From assembly GCF_963678975.1 (NCBI RefSeq), contig NC_089285.1, positions 9,844,694 through 9,908,693 on the forward strand: a DNA stretch of 64,000 bases, read 5' to 3'. Of the stretch, positions 10,741 through 22,260 are shown one piece after another. The stretch comes from Dysidea avara. Its lineage: Eukaryota > Porifera > Demospongiae > Dictyoceratida > Dysideidae. The position numbers and the translations under genes were made by a program. How positions within the stretch are numbered: the first letter of the stretch is position 1; each line of letters starts with the position of its first letter. Under the pieces are notes generated by a model. It searched no databases and was not told where the DNA came from. It worked only from the letters and a program-made list of their open reading frames with translations.

Positions 10741-12170
10741 TAGTTACAGGTTTTGATTGTAAGTCATTCCATTCGTATCAGTGGATTCATGGTTCTTATT
10801 AGTGCATAAACAAATGCAAGAATTGAGATACAGGATTCAAAAGTTATCAATTTGTATTCGAATACTCTCAAATGAACGAACATTAAGTCTCTAAGCAGCC
10901 CTTATTCTGATAACTCAATACTGCTGCTGGAGCCCAATGGCTATGCCACTGGTAACCACATACAATAGTACCTGGAGTCTTTACTTTTCTTTGTACATTT
11001 GTGCGTAAGGAGTGTACAGGTTGCATATTTATAGTGATGACATGGTAGGTGTATCTGTGCCTACAGTATGATACATGCCAACTACTTGTAGTGTGTGTCA
11101 CTTTTTGCAGCTATTTACCTTGTTGTGTTGGATAAGTTTTTGGAATGAGATTTGAGACTTGTACCTGATCAAAACTATGAATGACGAAACTAATAGTGTA
11201 CTCACTCCAGACTAACTACGTATCATAGACCACTTACAGGACAATAGTATGTTTCTGAATATTGCAGAGAGTGTGAAAAGCAAAGTTTGTTTTCAGGATT
11301 ATTGTTTAAATATTTTAATTTTAAAAGTACTGCTGTTGTATCAGCCATAGTTGAACTGTTTACTAGTGATTCAATTAATATGGTCTGTGCATTAGCTACA
11401 GTGAGTTCTAATTTTTTTGTTGGAGCGGCAACCCTGATTCTTTATGAGAGTCCTACTAGCTGTGAGTAATCAACCTGATAACAGCATAGCCCTGGATGGA
11501 GGGACAACATGAATCTTAGCCTTGTGCAGTGGTGGGAAGTCATGCCCTCTTAGAGGTATATTACTAATTATATACTTTAACACAAAGCTCTGCATTAAAT
11601 TATTATAGGTATGAACAGAGGAATACCAAATGTATTGATGCAAAGTAACAACCAAACTGGCCAACTACCTTCACCAGCAGCCCTGAACCAAATGAAGCTT
11701 GTCAACAATACCAACACCTTGCTGGTCAAATTACTACATTTTGATGCATATATTTATTAGAGCTGAAACAGATATCCGTATGATCCGGATATCCGGATAA
11801 TAATTTACTATCCGGATAGTACTTTGAAGCCAAGCGGATAGTAATAACTTAAAGCCATTTATCTGTCCAACTTCTCATCACTAGATGAATTAATTTTCAT
11901 CATGGAGAGTTAGCTAAGCTACATTATGTGAAGTTAACAGCAGCCTGGTAAGTTAATCAGCTTGCTCGTGACCATGCCCATCGCTAAATTACGAAGCGAG
12001 GCTGTGAATGTTGCTGAAGAAGTTGTAACAGAATAGTTATTGCCTTATAAAGAGTTCTTTACGACTAGTTGTACCTGGAAAAGGTCTTGTAGCAAATGCT
12101 ACATCTTGTGTTCATGTTTTCTCCAGCTGCCAATCTTGTTACAGATGGTGCAAAGTAACACTGTAACATT
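10741..12170. other. Non-coding interval, with a hAT-like terminal sequence near 11757
   Basis: No convincing gene. At 11757-11815 the sequence TAGAGCTGAAACAGATATCC and the repeated GGATATCCGGATA words resemble hAT terminal and subterminal repeats, but no partner end was found. Confidence 0.35.
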
Positions 12171-13060
12171 ACCACACACCTTTTGAAAATCTACAGCGGT
12201 GAGCAGCTGACTGTGAAGGGAGTAATCAAGGTAGAGGTGCAGACAAAGATCAATGTGAACAATTACAGTTAGTTGTGGTTCGGGGAAAAGGACCAAGTTT
12301 GTTTGGAAGGGACTGGCTGACCAAACTTTGCTTGGACTGGACTCAATTGTGTGCTAACCATGTATGTTATTCTCTCTCCCTGCAGGGTATACTGGATAAG
12401 TACACCTCAGTTTTTTCATCAGAGTTGGGAACTCTAAAGGATACTACAGTGACAATTTCTTTAGACCCTACAGCACAGCCCCAGTTTTGCAAGGGCCGAA
12501 CAGTGCCTTATGCACTAAAAGGGAAAATTGAGAAAGAGCTTGATCGCTTAGTACAGCAAGGAGTAATTGAGCTAATTACCTTTTCAGAATGGGCAGCTCC
12601 AATTGTCCCAGTGTTAAAAAAGGATGGAACCGTGCGAATATGTGGTGACTACAAGATGACTGTGAACCAAGCAGCCAAAGTTGACAGTTATCCCTTGTCC
12701 AAGATCAATGATCTCTTTGCATCACTAGCTGGAGGGCAGACCTTCTCAAAGCCTGATTTGGCCAGTGCATATCTCCAGATTCCACTTGCTGAAGCCACGC
12801 AGAAAGTGTTGACAATTAACATTCATAAAGGCTTATACAAGTACAAAAGGCTTCCATTTGGAGTATCTGCAGCTCCTGACATTTTCCAAAGGACAATGGA
12901 AACAATTCTTCAGGGTTTACCAGGTGTCTGTGTCTACCTGGACGACATTTTAATTACCGGAAAGTCCAATGAGGAACATCTTGTCAACCTCTCAGCTGTG
13001 TCATGCAGATTAGCAACTGCAGGTATGCTAATAATTATGGTTGTTACAATGACAATATGG
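12170..13060 (+). mobile_element. Ty3/Gypsy LTR-retrotransposon pol fossil (reverse transcriptase region)
   Basis: This is an old partial copy. A segment linking protease and reverse transcriptase precedes the reverse transcriptase, which shows CVYLDDILITG and RLPFGVSAAPDIFQ. No LTRs are seen next to it. It is broken and lacks most of the element; it ends next to the palindrome of repeat copy A. Age is probably old, judged from its fragmentary state. Confidence 0.75.
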
Positions 13061-13095
13061 GTGTTATATAATAATATAGATGTTATAAAATAATC

Positions 13096-13410
13096 TAATC
13101 CAAAACAGCCAAGCTGTAAAAAAAGTGTGCGGCCCTCAGAAAGGCTATGGTGAAAAAAGATGTGAAATCCAAGGTGGCGGCCAAGAAATGGCTGTGATGG
13201 TAGGTTAATGGTAAAAATTTTAATAATGACAATTCAGGTAAATTTTGTGAAGCGGCACAAAAATTCACCTGAATTGTCGTTATTAAAATTTTTACCATTA
13301 ACCTACCATCACAGCCATTTCTTGGCCGCCACCTTGGATTTCACATCTTTTTTCACCATAGCCTTTCTGAGGGCCGCACACTTTTTTTACAGCTTGGCTG
13401 TTTTGGATTA
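13096..13410. repeat. 315-bp near-perfect palindrome, copy A
   Basis: Both arms begin TAATCCAAAACAGCCAAGCT when read inward, and pair over about 150 bp around a short centre near 13250-13262. The same open frame can be read from both strands because of the symmetry; I do not take it as a gene. Confidence 0.8.
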
Positions 13411-13437
13411 AATTTCATTTCTTTTTGTATTTGTATA

Positions 13438-13475
13438 CCCCAAAGCCGGCCTATGGCCAGCTTTGGGACTTTTTT
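13438..13475. other. GC-rich hairpin followed by a T-run
   Basis: CCCAAAGCCGGCC and GGCCAGCTTTGGG flank TAT, and the stem is followed by ACTTTTTT. The same hairpin with compensating changes occurs in copy B at about 45938-45966. In a eukaryote it may be a structural or RNA-end signal of the element; it is not a bacterial terminator. Confidence 0.55.
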
Positions 13476-13689
13476 AACCTATGTTTTTTTCTTTACTACA
13501 AGAAGAAGTAAAAGATGAAGTAGATATACTTTAAATATTTTATCAGTAAATGTACAAATTATATATATATATAATACATATGTGACCGGATTTGCAAAAA
13601 GGGGCCTTCCACACACATCCAATTTGCCAACTTTGACAATTGATAACTTCAGATTGGAAAGAGCTATTGCCTTGAAATTTGGGCAGTGG

Positions 13690-16330
13690 TGATTTCTTTG
13701 CAGCTGAACTCTCCACATGATGGTTTCTTTGTAGCTGAACTCTCTACAAGGCAATTTCTTCTAGCTGATCTCTCTACAGGGAGATTTGTTTGTAGCTGAA
13801 CTATCTACAAGGTAACTTCTTCTAGCTGATCTCTCTACAGGGTGATTTGTTCGTAGCTGAATTCTGTACAGGTGATGTGTTTGCAGCTGAGCTCTTTACA
13901 AAATGGTTTCTTTGTAGCTGAACTCTCTACAAAGTAACTTCTTCTAACTGATCTTTCTACAGGGTGATTTGTTTGTAGCTGAACTATCTACAAGGTAATT
14001 TCTTCTAGCTGATCTCTCTACAGGGTGATTTGTTTGTAGCTGAATTCTGTACAGGTGATTTGTTTGCAGCTGAGCTCTTTACAGAATGGTTTCTTTGTAG
14101 CTGAACTATCTACAAGGTAATTTCTTCTAGCTGATCTCTCTACAGGGAGATTTGTTTGTAGCTGAACTATCTACAAGGTAACTTCTTCTAGCTGATCTCT
14201 CTACAGAGTGATTTGTTCGTAGCTGAATTCTGTACAGGTCATTTGTTTGCAGCTGAGCTCTTTACAAAATGGTTTCTTTGTAGCTGAACTCTCTACAAAG
14301 TAACTTCTTCTAACTGATCTTTCTACAGGGTGATTTGTTTGTAGCTGAACTATCTACAAGGTAATTTCTTCTAGCTGATCTCTCTACAGGGTGATTTGTT
14401 TGTAGCTGAATTCTGTACAGGTGATTTGTTTGCAGCTGAGCTCTTTAATGAATGGTTTCTTTGTAGCTGAACTCTCTACAAGGTAACTTTTCTAGCTGAT
14501 GTCTCTACAAGGTGGCTAGTTTGTAGCTGAACTCTCTACATGGTGGTTTCTTTGTAACTGAACTTTCTACAAGTTGACTTCTTCTAGCTGATCTTTCAAT
14601 AGGGTGATTTGTTCGTAGCTTCACTCTCTACAAGGTAACTTCTTCTAGCTGATCTCTCTACAGGGAGATTTGTTTGTAACTGAACTCTCTACAGGTGATT
14701 TGTTTGAAGCTGAACTTTCTAAATGATGGTTTCTTTGTAGCTGAACTCTCTACAAGTTAACTTCTTCTAGCTGATCTCTCTACAGGGTGATTTGTTTGTA
14801 GATGAATTCTGTACAGGTGATTTGTTTGCAGCTGAGCTCTTTACAGAATGGTTTCTTTGTAGCTGAACTCTCTAAAAGGTAACTTCTTCTAACTGATCTT
14901 TCTACAGGACAATTTGTCTGTGGCTGTATTTTCTACAGGGTGATTTGTTTGCAGCTGAACTCTCTACATGGTGGTTTCTTTGTAGCTGAACTCTCTACAA
15001 AGTAATTTCTTCTAGCTGATCTCTCTACAGGGTGATTTGTTTGTAGCTGAATTCTGTACAGGTGATTTGTTTGCAGCTGAGCTCTTTACAGAACGGTTTC
15101 TTTGTAGCTGAACTGTCTACAAGGTAACTTCTTCTAACTGATCTTTCTACAGGGCAATTTGTTCGTGGCAGAATTTTATACGGGGTGATTTCTTTGCAGC
15201 TGAACTCTCTACATGGTGGTTTCTTTGTAGCTGAACTCTCTACAAGGTAACTTCTTCTAGCTGATCTCTCTACAGGGTGATTTGTTTGTAGCTGAACGAT
15301 CTACAAGGTAACTTCTTCTAGCTGATCTCTCTACAGGGAGATTTGTTTGTAGCTGAACTCTCTACAGGTGATTTGTTTGAGGCTGAACTCTCTAAATGAT
15401 GGTTTCTTTGTAGCTGAACTCTCTACAAGTTAACTTCTTCTAGCTGATCTCTCTACATGGTGATTTGTTTGTAGCTGAATTCTGTATAGGTGATTTGTTT
15501 GCAGCTGAGCTCTTTAAATAATGGTTTCTTTGTAGCTGAACTCTCTCAAGGTAACTTCTTCTAGCTGATGTCTTTACAGGGTCACTAGTTTGTAGCTGAA
15601 TTCTCTACATGGTGGTTTCTTTGTAACTGAACTCTCTACAAGGTAACTTTTTCTAGCTCATCTTTCTACAGGGTGATTTATTTGTAGCTGAATTCTTTAC
15701 AGGTGATTTGTTTGCAGCTGAGCTCTTTAAAGAATGGTTTCTTTGTAGCTGAACTCTCTACAAGGTACCTTCTTCTAGCTGATCTCTCTACAAGGTCACT
15801 AGTTTGTAGCTGAGATCTCTACATGGTGGTTTTTTTGTAACTGAACTCTCTACAAGGTGACCTCTTCTAGCTGATCTTTCTACAGTGTGATTTGTTTGAA
15901 GCCGAACTCTCTACAAGGTAACTTCTTCTAGCTGATCTCTCTACAGTGAGATTTGTTTGTAGCTGAACTCTCTACATGATGGTTTCTTTGTAGCTGAACT
16001 CTCTACAAGGTAACTTCTTCTAACTAATCTCTCTACAGGGAGATTTGTTTGTAGCTGAACTCTCTACATGATGGTTTCTTTGTAGCTGAACTCTTTGCAA
16101 GGTAACTTCTTCTATTGATCTCTCCACAGGGCGATTTGTTTGTAGCTAAACTCTCTACATGGTGGTTTCTTTGTAGCTGAACTCTACAAGGTGATTTTTT
16201 CTAGCTGAACTATCTCTTTCCATAGTTGCATGAACTCCCTACAAGGTAACTTCTTTTAGCTGATCTATCTACAGGGTGACTTGTCTGTAGCTGATCTCTA
16301 TACAGGTTTCTTATTTCTAGCTGATCTCTT
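13690..16330 (+). repeat. Tandem array of ~30-bp monomers, copy A
   Basis: Alternating monomers of the type TAGCTGAACTCTCTACAAGG and TAGCTGATCTCTCTACAGGG, each 30-31 bp with its 3' spacer, fill the interval. Higher-order copies are visible: the block around CTTCTAACTGATCTTTCTAC recurs 366 bp apart (13941 and 14307). Some members diverge by single bases. No coding meaning is apparent. Confidence 0.85.
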
Positions 16331-16339
16331 GAATTCTCT

Positions 16340-17180
16340 TCAGGGTGACTGCTCTATTAGGATGACTGCTCTATTAGAGTATCTCGATCTCGCACTTGCC
16401 GCACCAAGTTGGATTTCGTGTTATAACTCCGTGGCTTTAAGTCTGATTCTTCTACACCATTGATGAGCCTTTCCAAGATGATTACTCCATCTGTACAACG
16501 ATTTTCAAAGCATTACCCTAAGCGGTTTATCTGGTAGGCGTGGCAAGCAGTCGTTTTTTTATTAGCTGATCTCGATTGCATAATTGTTACACACTGTTGG
16601 TTTTTTCGTTGTATCTTCCTGGTTTTTAGCTCGATTTCTTTCAAACCACAAAAGGTTTGAGGTTCAATAGTTAACCTATTCACCCACCGATTTTCAGCTT
16701 CTTTCCATACGCGATTTACCCTGTAGGCGTGACAACACATTGGTGTTATTGTTCGTGAATAATCGTTCATAACTCTTTGCCTGTTTATCGTATTGCAGCC
16801 AAAGTTGGTACCGAGATGCGCCTTTATATCCCCCTTCTGTGTACCACATTTCAAGGCAATCGGATATGGCGTTCAAGTTTTATAGCAGTTTTTGTAAGTG
16901 TGCGACAAGAAAAAGAAAAATAAGAAGAAAAAAAACCCCAAGAAACTGAGCCAATTTTTGAAGTCGCATATCTCGGGAACGCGCGAAGCGATTTTGCTCA
17001 AATTTGGAATGTGGAGTGCTGCAGTTGGAGGGAATGTCCACAGCAAAAATCGTCTTGTTTCATCAAGGAAGCACAAAGCTACGGAGGTGCGAAAATTGCG
17101 TTTTCTTTCTTCCTGTCAATATACTCACGGGTGTTACTCGCCGGCTTCTTGGGCCGCACGACACACTACCGTGTGTCTTG
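16340..17180 (+). repeat. Unique core of the modular element, copy A
   Basis: It begins after GGGTGACTGCTCTATTAG and contains the segment TTGAAGTCGCATATCTCGGG. Its end carries the hairpin GACACACTACCGTGTGTC. About 500 bp aligns by eye to the reversed sequence at 40175-40800 and the last 300 bp to 28859-29160. Short frames on both strands are interrupted; a decayed gene cannot be excluded. Confidence 0.6.
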
Positions 17181-17234
17181 ATTTTAGGTGTTGGTGCACT
17201 AATAGGTGTTAATAATTATATATAATAATAACAA

Positions 17235-19570
17235 TTAATCATCTAAGTCTTGATTTTCAAAGTCCTCATTTTCCTCATCATCACTTGGATTCTGACTAAT
17301 TGTAACATTGTGGCATGTGTCCTCAGCTCCTTCACACTTGCAGAGCTCTGTACACGCTAGATTATGCATCTTACAAGAGCACCGTCCACTGCACTTGCTG
17401 GCGACACACGAACACTTCACAAGTTCCACCACAGCCTCTGGTGCTGCTGGAACTTTTAAGACTACTGGGACATAGTGGCCATCCTCCAGTTGTTGCCATC
17501 CCAGAGTAACTGGATCCTGTATTATTGGTCTAGCTACTAAATCCTGCAACCATACACTGGCTTGTAGGTGTGCACACAATATATGCTCAGTTATACATTC
17601 CTGAGTTGGAAGTAGCTTCTCCACACCTTGGTTACTCTTCAGCTTCTTGAACATGTGCCACCTCAGTGCCTTGGCTGATGTAAACTCAGAGTTGAACAGC
17701 TGACACAAAAACTTTTCACATCCATCCAACACCCCTGGGGATGAGTACACTCCAACACCCCGCCCAGCAAGAACACAGATAACATCTTCATCTGCTTTCA
17801 TGAAAACCTTGAAACATGATGACTTCCCCTTTCCTTTGATGTGACCAGTGGTATCACTACCAGTGAGTGCATGAAATCCTGGCAATGCTGCTGCTCTTTC
17901 CACACCTACAGCAACATAAATGGGCTTGAGTTTGATTTGTCGTCATTTATTTCCAGTATCCATGATGATAACACTGTTTGGCTTGAGATCTGGAACTCTT
18001 CGCAGTGCAAGTACTAGCACATCAGTATCACAAGAATATATGTGAACAGTATTGCCCTGACGACTCACTGCCACTGCATACAAGATCAACAGTGTATTCC
18101 TCTTGCGTACTTGGAACGTTCACTATGTTTGGCTGGGCAGAAAAGACGCCTTTATGCACATGTGTGGTGAGTGGTACTTTGCACAATTGAACAGCTTTTT
18201 GTGCAAGAAATAATACAAGATTGGCTTTTGTTTCCTTGGTGCTCAGAAATGACTTGAAGTCTGTAATGCGTGTAATTTCATCTACTTTATACCCCTTGTC
18301 CTGTGTTCTCCCTGCTGTGCGACACTCTCTGGTTCTGTCCTTTAGTGAATTGTTGATGCTGTAGTTGTCAAATACTACATATGCATCAATGTAACCAACC
18401 AATTTACTGTCAATGCTACGAACAAAGTAGTCCAACAGATCTTTACAGGTCTTGATTTGGCTTTTGTAGACAACCATCTCCTGTACAACAGCCATGCCAT
18501 CTATAATAATACTGGCCAGGCTGCGTTGGTTGGTTAACCCCTCTCCAGTTTGAGAGGTGGCAGCCATATGTTCAAGTTCGTGTGTGAGGATAGACTTGCT
18601 GTTACTGGGTAGTAGAGAACCATCTGGCTTCATCAGTGTGGCATTGGAACTAGCAAACTCATGCTTTCCTACAATGTCTTCCAGATCAAGTTCTCTTGGA
18701 GATTTTGCGATGAGGAGCAAGCAAACAAACAGGGAGTTTGTTGCTTTCAAGCAAACTATTTCTGATTCTGCCTTGAGATTGACAGTTTTGCATCCATCCT
18801 TCCAAGTCAGATACTTCATTTTTGTCATTTTGTCCCATATGGTCATCTCACCATTGACTCTTTCCTTTACATGTGTGACAAATGCTTCATTCCCACGTGT
18901 TTCTATGTCTAGTATGTCATGCTGTACTGATGCAGGCATTATCCTGTTTGTCACAAGGTTGACGAGGTTTAACTCTGAAGTATCTTCATTCTCCGATATA
19001 AGGTTTTATTTTGCCACCACAATCTTCAGTTGCCTTACAGCTTGCTCTTGTTGTGTGGTTTTGGCTGAAGAATGCTGATGGTGCTTCTTTCCTCTAGTTT
19101 TTGTAATGTTCAGCATCTGTTCAGTCTCTCCAGCAAGTCTTGCGAGTTCTGGTGAACTCAGACAGTACTTCAGCAATCCTTGAGGATCAGTTGTTATGCC
19201 TGAAATGGCACCATCACCTTTAAGTACTTAGTTTAGATGCTCCTGGGCTTGATCTGGGCCAATGGATGTGAACGCAATGGGATTTGTGTTGACAACAAAC
19301 TCTCCACTTTTCAGATCATTCCATATGTGTGGATGGCTGGTCTCTAGTTCGTACATATGTGCTATGTGATCTGGAATATTCTGGGCATAGTCATGCCTGT
19401 TGAATGCAAAGAAGTAGACACACTAGAGAAGCAAGATGCAAAAGCCAGTTACAATCCCGGGTACCTCTCATGAACTGAAGCAAGTTGCTGACTTGCATCA
19501 TGTATGAACGAGCCCATCTGTACATAGGATACTTGTCATTCTTCTGATCGAATTCTTCCAACCGCTTCTT
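17235..19570 (-). pseudogene. Mobile-type gene with PIN/FEN-like region and C-terminal Cys cluster
   Basis: Minus-strand blocks read in one order. An N-terminal region (about 19560-18960) contains RWARSYMMQVSNLLQF and SPELARLAGETEQMLN. A 308-residue open block (18954-18028) contains VFDNYSINNSLKDRTRECR. Then DTDVLVLALRRVPDLKPNSV (about 18030-17965) and AAALPGFHALTGSDTTGHIK (17903 onward) follow. The DTDVL and GFHALTGSDTT pair looks like the acidic core of PIN/FEN-type nucleases. The C-terminus is Cys-rich (CSGRCSCKMHNLACTELCKC), recalling CXC/tesmin-type zinc clusters. To my recollection this family is multicopy and uncharacterised in cnidarians, fishes and sponges. At least two stops or frame changes separate the blocks. 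Nuclease function is inferred. Confidence 0.6.
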
Positions 19571-19599
19571 TACTCATGAACTGTTTTGTTGAGTTTTGT

Positions 19600-21140
19600 A
19601 ATTAGGTTATTTAGCACTCATAACTATGGAAGTGTAAATGTTGTTAGCATTTATGTAAACATCTTATTTATGGATGTTTAGATATCTTATTAATAGGTAA
19701 ACAACTTGTTTTTGTATTGTAACCATGGTATTGTAAGATTTGCATAGTATAAATAGACTTGTATTTCTTATGTGTATGTTTTGGTGATCAAAGTTATCGC
19801 GTGCAGAAGGAATAATACAACTACAATGGCTGTTTAATAGTAACAATGAGGAGGAGGAAGAGTCCAGTTAAAACAATCTTTACTATTGCTAGCTACAATA
19901 CCAAGGTATGTACAAAACACTTTTTTTCAACTGACTCATCCTATCATGATGGAGTGAGCCTGTCTAACCAATTCACAGTTGCATGACATGCTAACTACCC
20001 TTGGGGCCTGCGGCAGAATATAAGTGAGGCCAGCCACACTATATGGATTTGTTGAACACAGATTCCTCCCCATCTGTTGATGGGCAAGTTAGTAGATGAA
20101 TGTGAAATAATATACCAATATGTATAATATACAACATTATATTAATCCTACAAATCAACAGTACTAGTCAAGATTTGTCTGATGCGGAATTGGCCCTTGT
20201 TCCAGAACCTAGTTACCTAGCTACCATATTGCCTCCTATGGGTTTGTTGCATGCACTTTTGGCCAATCAGTATAATGGTTGTTAGCTAGAAGTATAACGG
20301 GTTTGATGTAGGTTAAGTAGCTATGTATATCATAATAGAAACTGACAGGAACAGTAGCTAGGTATCATGATGTCACTGATTTTCACTAAAATGAAATAGC
20401 CTACTGTTGCACAATACATCATTTATTAAAATGCTCGTTAACAGTTACCGATAACATTCAGGTGTGCTTGCAGCATGTATCAGGGACTGATCAAGGGGTC
20501 TGGATGGGGTAGCTAGCCACCCACCATGAATAAAGCTACTCATATATTGCAGTTGAACTTCTTTATAAAGGACTCTTTCAAGTAAGGAAACCTCTGTAAT
20601 AAGGACAAAAAGATCTCAGTTCTTTATTACAACCAAAATATTTTGGTCCTAAAGTGTAGAGATTTTACTGTAATATAGCTTTCAGTTAAAACCACTACCA
20701 GATTCATTTTCTAGTGAAACTTGTCCGCAAGCTCCCTAGCCAAGAGCATGCATCTTTGCATGTTGAGGGTATTTGCATGCCACATTCTCAGTGTGTTTCA
20801 CACATTAAGCAAGCATATATGTGACTGGATTTTGAAAAAACAATCCAAATCGCACATTAGAAGTTTGAATGTTGAGACAGGTATGTTATTGGTTATCATT
20901 ACATGTAAATATTTGTTGTGTGCAATTACTGTGTCTGCCGGAGTGTAAAGTTGGGAAATATATAATGTTAAGTTGGACTTCACCTTGCAAATATGTTTTT
21001 ATTTAGATACTGGTTGTGTGCCATCTGTGCAACATGTTTAAGTGAGCTTCTGGGATAATTGTAGATGGGTAATTATTAACAACAGAAATAGAAACTGGAA
21101 ATAGTCTAATTGTCACATAAATGTATTCTAGTGTATATCC
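19600..21140. other. Non-coding interval
   Basis: I see no gene. Near 20815-20840 a TATGTGACTGGATTTTGAAA word resembles the sequence at 13577-13600 in copy A, which suggests another dispersed repeat fragment. Confidence 0.3.
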
Positions 21141-21147
21141 TTGCTTA

Positions 21148-21660
21148 TAGACCACCTCTTAAAGATCACCTTCTTACAAAGACCGCCTCCATACAAAGAC
21201 TGCATTGTGATTAGATTCCAAAAATGGCTAATGTATACATTAATGGCATTAAATTAATAAGACCACTTCACAGTCACCTTTTATAAAGACCACTTCTTTA
21301 CAAAGACACATAGCTAAGTTCCAAAACAGCTAGGCTCTTACCATCTCATTTTTCTTTGATACAGTAGGTTACAGTATATTGCATGGACTATTTCTGAATG
21401 ACTCGTTTTGGTACACACTAAGCGATAATGGTACGGATAGCCAGGTAGCTTAAGTGAAGTGTGTTTGGACCAAAATACAGCAGATGACATTGACCCTTTT
21501 CTATATGTCATAAAAATAATGTTTGGAACTTACTAGGGTGGTCTCTATAAAAAGGTGATTGCAAAGTCATCTAATGAATTATGACAATAAGTGTACCTTA
21601 CAAGGTGGTCTTTGTACACAGGTGGTTTTTGTAAATGTTTTCAAGAGGTGGTCGCTAAGT
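21148..21660. repeat. MITE-like unit with inverted ends (AGACCACCTCTT / AAGAGGTGGTC)
   Basis: The left side repeats words such as TAGACCACCTCTTAAAGATC and ACAAAGACCGCCT. The right side carries AGGTGGTCTTTGTACA and CAAGAGGTGGTCGCTAAGTG, their reverse complements with changes. The interior has no coding sequence. A related but diverged motif lies near 20550-20660. Confidence 0.45.
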
Positions 21661-21816
21661 GAGCATTTTCTCTATACATGTATACAATAATTATTTCTTT
21701 TCCATTTCTGTTTTCCATCTCCAATTTTCATTTCCACTGTTTCCAATTGCCCATTGTGGATACTGGTCTTGTATAGCATGTTGATGAGACAGGGATTTCT
21801 GTTCAGTAGCTGATAT

Positions 21817-21965
21817 CAGTGTTGAAACCGGGTCAGATCAACTGGGTCACATTTTCTCTGGGTCATCCGGGTCTGACCCGGTTTACAAATTATCCGGGTC
21901 TGACCCGGTTTACAAATTATCCCGGTTTACAAATTATCCCGGTTTACAAATTGGATTACGTGAGA
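21817..21965. repeat. hAT-like end with tandem CCGGTTTACAAATTATC repeats
   Basis: CAGTGTTGAAACCGGGTCAG resembles a hAT terminus. It is followed by four short tandem copies built on CCCGGTTTACAAATTAT. No partner end was found. Confidence 0.45.
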
Positions 21966-22019
21966 AATGAAGCTTTCGTTCGACGACATGCAAACTTATA
22001 AATGCTAGTCGCGTAACTC

Positions 22020-22260
22020 TTTCGTGAGCCACGCCCACTTATCGCATTACAAACATATGCTCAGCCACGCCCATTCATTAGTAGGTGCAGTCTGTAACAT
22101 GAAACTGTGTCCGTTGCTGTCTGCAAGCTTACGTGGAGCCATGCCCACTAATTGATTATTGTACGAGTCTAGTCTTGCAGTAGGATAAGTACTTCTGTGA
22201 GCCACACCCAATTGCTGTCTGTAAACTCACAGTAGCTACGTGGAACCAGACTCACTGAAT
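22020..22260. repeat. Spaced GAGCCACGCCCAC words
   Basis: GAGCCACGCCCACTTAT, CAGCCACGCCCATTCATT, GAGCCATGCCCACTAATTG and GAGCCACACCCAATTG occur 40-70 bp apart in one orientation. They may be subterminal motifs of the hAT-like element that starts at 21817. Confidence 0.35.

Larger units (their letters stand above)
13096..17180 (+). mobile_element. Large non-coding modular element, copy A
   Basis: Modules in order: a 315-bp palindrome, a GC-rich hairpin with T-run, an AT microsatellite, about 2.6 kb of tandem ~30-bp monomers, and an ~850-bp unique core ending just after the hairpin GACACAC-TACC-GTGTGTC (17160-17177). Copy B (40175-46319) has the same order in reverse orientation, and a core-only copy lies at 28859-29160. 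No protein gene fits. Tandem arrays plus a 3' hairpin recall Helentron-associated elements, but a terminal CTRR is not visible, so the class is open. Confidence 0.6.

Noticed and set aside
10741-11700. Possible exons near 10883-11101 and 11287-11469
   Set aside because: No family resemblance, no matching splice partners and poor codon structure.
13095-13411. 67-codon frames on both strands within the palindrome
   Set aside because: The two proteins are the same because the sequence is symmetrical; they continue nothing and have no family features.
13690-16330. Regular ~30-bp repeats with similar spacing, as in a CRISPR array
   Set aside because: There are no unique spacers: the whole unit is repeated and varies gradually, no cas genes exist, and the context is eukaryotic.
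20721-20983. Overlapping short frames on both strands
   Set aside because: No conserved motif and lie in AT-rich non-coding DNA.
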